From contig NZ_CP013854.1 of NCBI RefSeq assembly GCF_001698125.1, positions 3,472,001-3,536,000 on the forward strand: a stretch of 64,000 bases of DNA, read 5' to 3'. This document shows positions 39,601 to 51,600 of the stretch, piece by piece; the stretch's first letter is position 1, and the number at the start of each line of letters is the position of its first letter. The stretch is from Pseudonocardia sp. HH130630-07 (GTDB lineage: Bacteria; Actinomycetota; Actinomycetes; Mycobacteriales; Pseudonocardiaceae). The notes under the pieces are model-generated. The model was not told the origin of the DNA. It saw nothing but the letters and a program-made list of their open reading frames with translations, and did not search any database. A program made the position numbers and the translations under genes.

Positions 39601-42600
39601 TCGACCCGGAACGTCAGCAGGACCGCGGTCGGGCACTGCCCCCGGCGCTGGGCGACGACCGCGGTGACGTCAACCGGATCCTGGATGTGCCGCTGCGGCG
39701 GATCGGCGCCGACGTCGAGTACACGGTGACCGTGCGGGTGCACCGCGGGCCGTTGACGACCGCCGTGGCGGCGGCCGGTGACGCGCTCCGGCCGAGCCGG
39801 GACTCCTCGCGGCAGACCCGGTCGTTCGCGCTGACCGACACGTTCGTGGGCCGAGGCATGCAGATCCGCATCAGCGACGACCTCGCCACCGAAAGTCTGG
39901 GACCGGTCTCCGCCGGTGTGCGGACCGCGGTCGAGCAGCGGCAGACGGCCACCGAGAGGCTGGCCGACCGCATGACCCGGCTCGTCCACATCGACCAGGA
40001 TCGCGACGCGGTCGCCGACCGCGACCTCCGGCGGGACAGGGACCTCCTCGGCGACCAGGACCGGATGCGGGAGGCCGCCGAACGGCACAAGCAACGGCTC
40101 GTCCGATTCTCCGCGGTCGCGACACCCGCGCAGGCCCGCGAGTTTCGGGAGAAGGTCCGCGCCATCAGCCACGAGCGCATGGTCACCCTGATGGACGGAC
40201 TCATCCCGGTCCTGGAGAAGCGCGAACGCCTCCTCCCGCAGCTGGACGAGGCCTGGGCAGGCTGGGCCGAGGCGCAGCGCGCCGTCGAGCGGGCGCTGGA
40301 CGCCGAGCTGCAGCAGCGCATCGAGGATCCGTCCGGCAGCGATCCGTCCGGCAGCGAGCTGGCTGCTTCGCCGATCGTGGTGTCCAGCGCGCCGGGCCGC
40401 GTGGGCAGTGTCTCGTTCGACGACGCGATGCGCGTCCGGTCGGGTCCGGGCGAGTCCGATGCGATCGAGCTCGTCCCGGTGGGCGGCCCGGTGCTGGCAC
40501 CGCAGGTGCGGAGCGAGCTGCGGTTGGCGATCGAGCGCGTCCTCCCTGGCGCCGAACTCCCGGTCGACGGCCGCGAGTTCGACCGGCTGGTCACTCGGTT
40601 GCACGACGCGGCGAAGGCCGACTGGGCGCCGTTCTCGCGGGTACCGGACCTTCCGGCCGACGACATCGACACCCAGGTGGCGCGGGCGCTGGCGGAGCCG
40701 CTGGTCCGGCAGCTGGTGCAGAACCGAGGCCAGCAGCCGGACTGGCCGGGGCTTCCCGGGACCGGCTCTGATCATGTGTCCGGTTGGGTGGGAGAGAAGG
40801 TTCGATCCCTGTTCGATGGGCTCGATGTGGTGTCGTTCGTGCAGCGGCGTTTGTCTGTGCTGTCTGGTTCGTCGGTCAGTCGTTCGGACGCGGTTGCGGC
40901 GTTCTACATGTATGGCGAGTGGATCGGGCGTGGTAACAGCTGGCCGCGGAACAGTAATGATGTGGTTAATGCTGTTGCTGAAACCGCGGTGAACGGGCGC
41001 GACGAGTTTGGTGTTGTGTTGGGCCCGGTCAGGTTGCGTGGTGGAGCCCCAGAGCGGGACAGGGGCACTGCGCCGTCGGGCGCGGGTCCGTCGTCGGACC
41101 GGTGGACGGCGGCGGAGTTCGCTGCTCGTGCGGACGTGATCGAGATGGTTCAGGACGCGCACCGAGCCGCCGCCGCCGAATCCATCGAGGGCTATCGAGG
41201 CGAGTCCGCATCCATGGGTGCGCGGCGTCTGTTGTTGACGGCTAGCGGGCTTTCCGAGCGGTTGCGGAGTATCGATCCTAAACGCCACCCAAAGACGGAC
41301 GACTTGCGGACGGCGGTGAGAATTGTCCTGAACGGCGAGGTGAAGCGGCGGTGGTTGCGGGAGGAGTTCGTTGCTCATGAGGACGTGGTCAACACGGTTC
41401 TGGCCGCGGACAGCGCCGTCGCCGCCGAATCCAGCGATGGCTATAAGAAGTTGTCCGGGACCGAGCGTGCGAAGCGTCTGTTGTCGAGTACTGGCGGACT
41501 TGCCAAGGCGTTGAGGGAGATCGCCGCCGCCGACAGCGCTCTCATCCCGGTGGGGAGCGACCTGTATTCGGCGGTGACTGAAATTCTTGGCGGCACGGTA
41601 CGGCTGCGGCCGCAGCGGTGGCTGCAGGAGGAGTTCGCTGCTCGTGAGGATGTGGTCGCCGCGGTTCAGGATGCGGACCGAGCCGCCGCCGAATCCATCA
41701 AGGGCCATGCAGACAAGTCCGCGTTCGGGCGTGCGGAGTATCTGTTGTCGAAGGATGGCGGGCTTACCGGGACGCTGAAGCGGATTGCCTCCGCCAACAG
41801 CCGTCGGGCCCCAGATTACCACCGCGTGCGGCAGGTGGTGACTAGTATCCTGAATACTGAGGCACTGCCGCCGTGGTCGCCGGAGGAACTCGCTGCTCGT
41901 GAGGATGTGGTCGCGGCGGTTCAGGTCGCGGACCGAGCCGCCGCCGACTCCATCGAGGGCTTTGGCGACTGGACCGCATACTGGCGTGCGGAGCATCTGT
42001 TGTCGAAGGATGGCGGGCTTACCAAGACGCTGAGGAGGATCGCCGCCGACAACGGCCGCCCCGCCTCGAAGTACGACGACTTCCGGTCGGTGGTGACCGC
42101 TATCCTGAAGAGCGAGGCCCGATCCGAGGTCGTGGACTCGTCTGCCGATAAGGATGTGGTGGATTCGTCTGCCGGTGAGGGTGTCGGGGGTTCTGGGTCT
42201 GATGTTCTTGGGGCGGGCTGGGATCCTATGTTCGAGGATTCGCCTACCGATAGGTTCGATTTCGCGTCCTTGGGGTCTGCGGATCGCGTCGAGGTGGGGT
42301 CAGATGAGCATCTTGAGCTTCGTCGTAGAGTGTCAGAACTTTTAGGACTGACTGATATTCCCGATGGAATGTCTGTTTTCGATGTATCGAATCTCGGTAC
42401 GATGCGATGGAAGATTGCCGCGGCAATGGAGGTCAGCAAGTTTGTAGAAGCTGAGGGCATCGTGGACGAGACGATAACTCGGGATCGGGTCGCGTTCGAT
42501 GTGCTCGTCGATCACATCGCAGGGGAGACTGCGAAGCTTCCCGGCCTGTCTGACGGTGATCGGGGAAGGTTTGCCGAGACGATCTTTAATAGTCTAGTTC

Positions 42601-45600
42601 CTGTTCTGCTGAATGAGAACTTCTTCATCGGTCAGGGCCTCGCTGGTTGGGTGGGAGACAAGGTCAGATCCCTGTTCGATGGGCTCGATGTGGTGTCGTT
42701 CGTGCAGCGGCGTTTGTCTGTGCTGTCTGGTTCGTCGGTCAGTCGTTCGGACGCGGTTGCGGCGTTCTATATGTATGGCGAGTGGATCGGGCGTGGTAAC
42801 AGCTGGCCGCGGAACAGTAATGATGTGGTTAATGCTGTTGCTGAAACCGCGGTGAACGGGCGCGACAAGTCTGGTGTCGTGTTGGGCCCGTTCAGGTTGC
42901 GTGGTGGAGCCCCAGAGCGGGACAGCGGCACTGCGCCGTCGGATGCGGGTCCGTCGTCGGCGCCGCGGTCGAACGAGGCCCCCGACTCCGGTGGTGACGG
43001 GGAAGTGGGGACTGCGGACGCGCTGGTCGACGGCGACTGGCGGCAGCCGTCGTCGGACGAGCCGGGCCGCGGACCGTCCGCGCAGGACACGAGCTCGGAC
43101 CGGGTCCTCTCCACGACGGTGCCCCGGACCGGACCGGTCGAGGAACCCGCCGGCGCCGAGCCGCAGGCCCCGGCCGGGCCCCGGGCCCCGGATACCACCG
43201 CCGACGCCCCGGTCGACGCCGACACCGTGCTGGCGGACCTGTACGACCTCGCCGGGCAGACGATCGACGTGGACCGGTCCGGTCTCCCGCATGGGCTCGG
43301 CCCGGACCCGTTCGGTGTGTTCAGCACGGAGCCGCCGACCCCGGTCTTCCTCCAGGGGCTGAACCAGTCCGCGGTGCCGACGGAGTCGCTGGGGGCGTTG
43401 TTCGACCGTCTCGACATGCTGCGCGAGGCCCCGTCCTCCGTGGATCTCGATCCCGCCACGCTGCCGCGGGACACCGCCGTCGTGCACCAGGAGGTCACTC
43501 CGGAGACGGTGCAGTACTGGCAGCAGCGGATGGGTGACCGGATCCCGTTCCCGGACACGTTCGCGATCCCGCGGGTGATGTTCGGGGTGTGGATCGGGGA
43601 CCCGGTCTCGCCGGCAGGCGGGCGCGGACAGCGGTTCGCCGAGGGTTTCGCGGGATCCCGGGCGAACTTCGACGGACCGTCCGTACTGGTCACCGACGTC
43701 TCGCGGGACCGGATCGCCGCCGCGATCGCCGACCCGGATGCGGCGAAGCTCGCCGATCCCGGCATCACCGACATGGTGCGATGGGCCCGGGACAACGACA
43801 TCAAGCTCGTCTCAGCCGACGAGCTGTTCCACCGCGGCGACCCGATGCGGTTCGTGGGCTCGGCCTACCGCAGTGAGGTGGCCAGGGGGAACGGCCCCGG
43901 CCGGGCCGCGGCGTCGGACATCCTGCGGATGGCGCTGCTCCTGCGCTTCGGCGGCCTGTACATCGACGGCGACAACGCGCTGGTCGGCGACCCGCTGGGC
44001 GACCCGGACGTGACCGGGCCCGGGTTCGCGACGTCCCAGGAGAACCGGACGATCGGCAACAGCGCCATCGCGGCGGCCCGGATGCACCCCTTCGTCCTGT
44101 GGTCGACACTGCTCCAGTCGCGCAACTACGACATCCCGCAGACCGAGCTCGTCCCCGACTACGTCAGCCACGACCCGGCGGAGCGGGACGCATGGCACCT
44201 GATGCGCCGTCGCTCGGTGATGTTCCGGACCGGGCCCGGTGTGCTGCTCGACGCGATGAGCCCGGAGGGACGGTCGCTGGGACTGCCGGCCATCCCGGGG
44301 GTGCGGCTCGACGGCGCCCTGTCCTGGCTCACCCCGGCCGAGGCCGAACTCCGCCGCCCGCGGATCGAGTCCACCGACCGGGCGGGGACGGCCCGGCTGG
44401 CCGCCCAGGTCGCCACGGTGCTGCTGCGGGACCTGGGCAACCGCCCCGGTGACCTGCGATTCTCCGACCTCGCCGAGCTGCTCGACCGGCACACCGATCC
44501 GGAGCTCGTCCGGAACGTGGCGTTGCGCTTCCTGGCGGGGTCCGAGGCGGTCCGTGCGGCCGTGCGGTCGGTGACCGACGGACCGCCCGCCGGGGACGGG
44601 CGCGACGGGTTGCCACCCGGAGCCGAGGGGCTACTGGCCCGGGCGGACGGGCCGTCCGTGCTGTACCTGGGCGAGGAGGTCGTCCCCGCACGGCTGCTCC
44701 CGCCGGACGAGCCGGTCCGCGAGCACCCCGTACACCGGTTGGACCGGCGGGGCGGCGCACTCGTCGACGGTCCGTGGCCGCGGACCGACGGCCGGACCGG
44801 CGAGGACCCGGACTCGGTCTCGTCGACCGGTTCGGACTCGGACGTGCCGGCGGAGGTCCCGTCGCCGACCCGGGCCCGGCACCCGTTCGCGACCGGCCGG
44901 ACCGATGCGGCCCCCCCGGCCGTCCGGAGCGACCTGGACGACCCGGCCGAGCCGGGCGAGGTGTCGGATCCGGGCGACCTGGCCGATCTGGCGAACCGGG
45001 TCGAGAGGGCATCGGACGCACCCGACACCGGGCCGATCGAGTCGATCGAGCTATCCGAGCTGCCGCCGCGGTCGGAACGACCGACCCCGGAGCCCGAGAC
45101 GGGGCCCAGTAGCCTGCCGGAGGACACCCCGGCGGAGACCGAGGGACAGGAGAGCCCGGCCGTCCGGGACGAGACCGGCCCGGACGGGGCTCCCGGCGTC
45201 TCCGAGCCGCTGCGGATCGGGTTCGACCCGCGCGGACGCACCATCGACCCCGTCACCGAGGCGGCGCTGGGTCGCATGGTCGACACGATGCTCGCCGACG
45301 ACGCGCGGCAGCCGGAGCGCCCGCGCCGCCGGCTGGAGATCGTCGGCGACGGAAACGGCACGTGGTGGAAGCCGGGCAGCCGGGCCGACAGCGGTGCCGC
45401 GCGGGCCGAGGTCGTCGCGGAGAAGCTGCGCGAGATCCTCACCGCCCGCCTCGGCGACGCCGCGCGGAGCGTGGTCGTCGTCACCCGGCGCGCGGTCGAC
45501 CTGGACCCCTCCCAGCGGCCTGCCCGGTCGGCGTCGGCGCTCGTGTCGGTGCTGGCGCCGGAGCCGGTGACGGTGATGGGGGAGCGGACCGGCCGGGTGC

Positions 45601-48600
45601 TCGGCACCGATCCGCCGCCGGTGCACCTGCGCGCGCCCGGTGCGACGATCGACCTGGACGTGGTCCGATCCTGGGTGGCGGCCGCCGGCGACCCGTCCAG
45701 GGTGTGGGTCTGGGCGATCCCCGGGCTGCTCACCCCGGCGGCGCACCGGGATCTGGAGGACCTGGGTGTGCACGTGCGCGACGGCGCGCGGGAGGTGCAG
45801 CACGAGCTCGGGTTCGTCCTCGACGATCTCGACACCCCGGCCCGGGACGCCCTGCTCAAGTGGGTGCCGCTGGACACCGAGGGCGGGATCGTGGCCGACG
45901 GGCCCGCCCGTGAGGGATACGACGTCTCCGCCGCCGCGCCGCTGCCGGTACAGGCGGCCTCCGACGTCCCGTCGCTTCCGCGGCTCGCGGCCGGAGAGCG
46001 GGAGTCGACCACCGGTCTGGTGATCGGTGCGAAGCGGTCGACGCTGCTGCAGGACCTGCTGGACGCGCACCGGGACGACCCGGCCCGGCTGCTCGACGAC
46101 GCCGTCGTCGAGCGGGCCATCGCCCGCCGGCTCGATCCGGAGTCGACGACACCGCTGCGCCAGGAGTTCGACTCGGGCCGCTACCGCGCACGGGACCTCC
46201 TGGCCGAGCAGCCGGACCCGGAGGCACGGACGTCGGAGCTCGCCCGGCCCGAGCCCGCGGTCGCATCGGCCCGGACCGGGACGCCCCCGGTCGTCGACGC
46301 GGAGCTCGCGGGCGCGATCGAGCTGTCCGAGCTGACCTTCGACGGCCGTCTCACCGACCCCCGCCCCGCGGACACCCGCCCCGCCGACCCCCGCATCGGC
46401 CAGCTCGGCGAGGACCGGCTCCGTGCTCTGCGCGACCCGCGCGCCAGGGAGGACCGCGCCGCACGCGCCGCCGAGCTCCGCGAGTCGCCGCCGGCCGAGA
46501 CCGAACGGGTGCACGTCGAGCAGGTGGACGGCACCGGCGTCCGCGAGCAGGCACAGGCGCTGCTCGACGGGGCGAAGATCCCGAAGCGGGCCATGGCCGG
46601 GGCCCGGGCGATGGTGGACGTCGCGCTGTCGGACGAGACCCTGACCTCGGAGCTGAAGCGCGATCCCGGCGCGGTGCACGTCGTCGAGCTCGGGGCGAAG
46701 GCCGGGCGGGGCGCCCGGATCCGGGTGCGGACGGTCGCGGTGGAGCCGAACTCCGGAGCGTCGCTGCGGAGTCTTCGCGACCTGGTGCACCGCGCGGAAC
46801 GCTCGCTGTCGGACCGCGGGGTGTCCCACACCCGTGGCCTGGTGTTCAGCGATCCGCCGGGGATCTCGATCCCGCTGCTGTTCGTGCACCTGCTCGTCCG
46901 GATCGCGGGCCTGCTCCCCACCCGCGGTGTCGGGCTCTCCTCGAACCGGCTGCACGACCGCACCAGTTCGGTCACCGAGGGCGGGGTCCGGGTCGACATC
47001 ACCCCGCACCTGGTCCGCTACGAGCTCGAGCTCGACCTGCCCGGCGCCCCGGCGACGGACCGCCGGGAGGCGACGGTCTCCGCCGAGATCGGACGGCGCA
47101 CCGCCGACGACGCGACCCTGCGGGACCCGGACACCGAGCGCCCGGCGTGGGCCCGGCCGGACGACGTCCTGCACAGCGAGGTCGAGGGACTCGACGCGCT
47201 CGCCGAGCAGCTCCGGACCCGGATGGACATCCGGGTCGGCGACCCCGCAGCGGCCGAGATCCGGGACTGGCTGCGCGAGATGGACTCCTCGCTGCTCGTC
47301 GGTCCGCAGTCGCGCACGTTCTCCGTGGTCTCGGCCGGGCCGCTGCGGGTCACCCGGCCGGTGACGCTGACGGTCGGCCCGACCGACGGTGTCGCCTGGT
47401 GGTCGCACACGCCGGGCACGGGCACCGCCGAGCAGCGCGAGTCCCGCGGTGTGCAGACCGTGAACGACCGGAGCCGCGGCCGCTGGCGGGGCCTGGGCCT
47501 CACCGTGATGGGCGGGGTGTTCTTCCCGGCGGTGTTCGGCATCGGCGGCGGGCCCGCGGTCAACCGCTACCGCGCCACGACCACCACCGGCCGATCGGGG
47601 CGCGAGCAGCAGGTGCTCGACTCCCGCAGCTACACCGGTGAGATCGAGCGGCACGACGTACGGCGGCGGCTGCTCGCGACGATCACCCCCGAGTCTGGCC
47701 CCTCGACCCGGGTCGAGGGTGGTGTGGCGACGGTGCGGATGTGGACCCGCCCTGCGGCCCCGGACACGACGGCGACCGGCCAGGACACCGCCCCGCACAG
47801 CGTCGACCGCACCGAGATCGCCAAGGGTGCCCGGGCCCGCAGGCGGGCCGGTGCCCTCCACCTGATCGACCAGGAGAGCCGCGACCTGGTCGTGCAGCAC
47901 ACCGCCGACCGTCTGGCAGCCGAGCACGGGATCAGCCCCGACGACGTCGTGCAGCCGTTGCGCCGGTTCCTCGACGAGAACGCCGAGACGATCACGACCG
48001 GGCGGGCCCGATTCCCGATGAACGAGATCGTCCGGGGCGCGCCGGACGTGTTCATCGGCGCGACCGTCGGCGAGAGGTCCGGCCGCAAGCACGCGATCCC
48101 GCAGAACGAGGGGTACCGGGAGACCGGGACCGGCCAGCGCGAGGAGACCCGCGTCGACCGCCGGAGGGACGCCAACGTCGGCCCGACCTTCCAGGGGTAC
48201 GCCCAAGGCCTCTACTACGCCAGCGCCGGCGTCACCTACAAGTGGGGCGCGGCCGAGAACAGCAGGGCCGCGCAGCTCGCCGACGCCTCCACCCGGACCG
48301 CCGACCGCCCGCTGGAGGGCTGGACCTACCCGGCGAGCTTCCACGTCGGGGTCGGCGGGAGCTGGTCGAGCCCCGGCCCGGACGGCGACCCGCTGCCGGG
48401 ACGGGTGGGCGTGATCGTTCCCGAACCGGCCGCGGACCTGCCGGACCGCATCGACGACCCGAGCGGCGGGACCCCTGCGACGGGACCCGAGACGGAGCAG
48501 GCGACGGCACGGTGGAGCGACACCGCGCCCGCCCGGTTCGCCCGCCCCGGCAAGCTGCCGATGCACTCGGAGATCGACATGGTGCAGCCGCCGCCGGGCC

Positions 48601-51600
48601 TGACCACCGAGATCGCCCGGATGGTGCACCGCCCGTCGGCGAGCGGGTCCGGCGGGCTCGTGCGCGGGATCCTCCGGCCACTGTTCCGGCCGTTCGTCGG
48701 CAGCAGGCCGGACCGGGTCGACGAGCCGCACCGGGCTCGCCGGTACTTCCGGCACGATCCGCGTCGCGACGGCTCGAACTCCACGAACGCGGCCCTGGAG
48801 GTGCTGGAGTCCTCGACCTCGCCGTACGCCCAGCAGGCTGGACTCGGCGAGGCCGTCGCCCGGCACCGCGACATCGACCTGACGACCGGCGGCTACGAGG
48901 GCCTGGTCGGCCGCCGGGTCGACGACGTGCACCTGAGGCAGAACCGTACGGTCGGCGACCCGGTGATCCTGGCCGTCGACGACGAGCACACCTTCACCTA
49001 CACCGTCGATCCCGGCACCGACATCGGCGGCGAGAGCGGGCCGCACCACGGCTGGCGGGGCCGTGTCGGTGGGGTCGCCCTCCCGATCACGACCGGCAAC
49101 GCGGCCGCCGGGTTCGGTGCGGACCTGCAGCTGCACCGGCTCCGGACGTCGCGCTCGGCGCCGAGCGGTACGAACCGCGCGCCGCAGACGCGCACCCACA
49201 CCGGGCGCGGCTTCTACATCCGCTACAACTACCAGGACGAGTTCCGGATGAGCCTGCGGGAGCGGGTCGTCGACCTGTTCGGCGTCGGCCACGCCCTGCG
49301 CGAGCACATCTCGACCCGGTGGACCGAGGTGCCCGGTGGGCTGGCCGCATGGGTCTCGGCGGAGGAGATCCACGACGTCGGCGTCCTGGACGCCGCGTCG
49401 CTGGAGCGTCTGAACGATGCGGAGCGGAAGGCCTACCACGCGGCGGTTCCGCAGGCCGGCGGCGAGGCCCGCCCCGACGACCTGATCCCGGACGAGGATG
49501 TCCGTCCGCCGGAGCACGTCCAGCTGCACCGCAGCGACGTCGTCGCCGACCTCCACGCACAACTGGACGATGCGCTGAACCGGTGGGCGACCGAACAGGG
49601 TGTGTCCGGTCCGCTGAAGGTCCTGCGGGTGAACGTCGCGACCGACGGCGACACCGGGATGCGGACGACCGTGCGCGGGTGGTGGCGCCGTCTCACCGGG
49701 TCCGGGGCGGACCCGCAGACGGGCCCGCGGAACGTGGAGATGGGCCTGACCAACGATCCTGCCCGGATGGAGGCGCTGATCCCCGACCTGCTCCGGCAGG
49801 GATGGCCGCTGCTGGTGACGGCGTCCGCCGGTGGACGGTCGCTGGACCTGATGGTCGACGTCAAGGGCGCTCTCGGTGCCGCCCGCCGGCACGGCGACGC
49901 GCGGTCCGCCGTCACCGTGACGACCGAGCCGAGCCGCACCGACGGCGTCGAGGACAGCGAGCTGCGGGCCTGGTGGGTGCGGCACGACGTCGGGTTCACC
50001 GCCTTCCTCGGCGACCCGGGGTCGACCCGACCCCGGGTGTTCGTCGGGCCGATCTTCGAATACCTGCTGGACGACCGGTCGGCGACCGAGCGGTCGACGA
50101 CGCGGTCCTCGTCCGGCACGGACCGCATCGCCGACCGGACCCGGACGCTGCGCGACCTCGACCTGACCTTCGGAGTCCAGGCCGTCGCCCGCCGAGGATC
50201 GATCCTGCGCCGGGTCCACCCGCTGCTGGAGTTCTTCGGCCGCGGGAAGCCGTCCCGCGCGGACTTCACCGCCACCGGGCACATCGCTCGGGCGCTGCGC
50301 ACGGTCCCGGAGTCCGACGCCGAACCGATCGGACGGATCGAGGGCTCCTGGCGGGACGCCCGGCGGGCCGCCGGGATGGACCCGGGGTTCTCCGAGGATG
50401 CCCAGGTCCGGGTCCGACGGACGCCGGGCGTCCCCGTTCCGCGGGAGCTCGACCCGATCACCCACGGACCCGGCGGGGCCGACCCGGACGGGATGACGGC
50501 GGCCGACCGCCGCATGCTGCTCCTGGAGCTGTCGCGGTCGAACACCGCCGAGAACCTGCGCACCCAGCTCGGGCCCGACGGCCGCCTGATCGAGCTGCCC
50601 CGCGGGCGGTACTCCGGGGTGCGGGTGCGCACCGATTTCGTCGCCGTCGACGTGCACGGCGAGATCGAGGGCCGCCGGACCGGCTCGGTGACCGAGATCC
50701 GCTCCGGCAGCCGGACGCACAGCCGCACCGCGGAGACGAACACCTTCAGCGCGGTCGAGGCGCGGGCCCGGGCCGCCGAGTACGACACCAACGGCGACGG
50801 CCGGGCCGAGACCTCGCAGTACACACCGTTCGTATCGGTCGTGGACTCCCAGGCGCTCCACTCACGGCGGACGCGTGCGACGGGGGTCTCGCACTCCTCG
50901 ACCCGCACCGTCGAGACCGTCTCGGACATGACGCTGGTCCGTGTGGAGGCGCGGCACACGCTGGAGTACCTGGGTGACCGGGGTGTCGAGGGCACCGGCC
51001 GGTTCGACGAGCGGATCGCGCTGGAGGTCGACGACACCGCGCTGGCCGACCTGATCGGCGGCAGGCGGGGGCCGGTCCGGGACCGGCTGGCCCCGATCGA
51101 GGAGACCCCCGAGGTCACCGAGGCCCCCGCGACCCCGGCCGGGCGGGCCAGCAGCGAGAGCGACCTCTACGGCCCGCCGACCCCGCCCCCCGCGCCGCCG
51201 ACCCCGCCGCCCGCCCCGCCGGCCCCGGACTCCATCGAGTCGAGCCGGGAGCCCGTCGACCCCGGCCTCGACGTCGAGTTCGACCCCGGCACGGGGGAGC
51301 TCCAGCCGGTCCAGCGGACCCCGGCCGGCAACCGGATCCCGCCCCTGTCCGTCACCGTGCGAGCCCTGTTGCGTACCGGAATCACCAGGAGGATCCCGGA
51401 CGAGGACCTGCCAGAGGGACCTGCCTTCGACCGGCTCGTCCAGGAGCTGCGCGACGAGACCCACACCGCGTACGAGGGAAACCGCGTCGCGCCGGAACCC
51501 GCGTCGTGGCCCCGCCGGAGGATCGCGCCGGTGTCCGGGGACGTGATCGGCGGCATCGAGGCGGCACAGCTGGCCGACGACCTGACGCAGGCGTTGCTGG

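Noticed and set aside
45051..50861. 1,936-codon minus-strand open frame inside the giant gene
   Set aside because: Same shadow effect: it lies antisense to the frame encoding the OmpA-like, GT-like and beta-prone regions and shows no start signal or motif.
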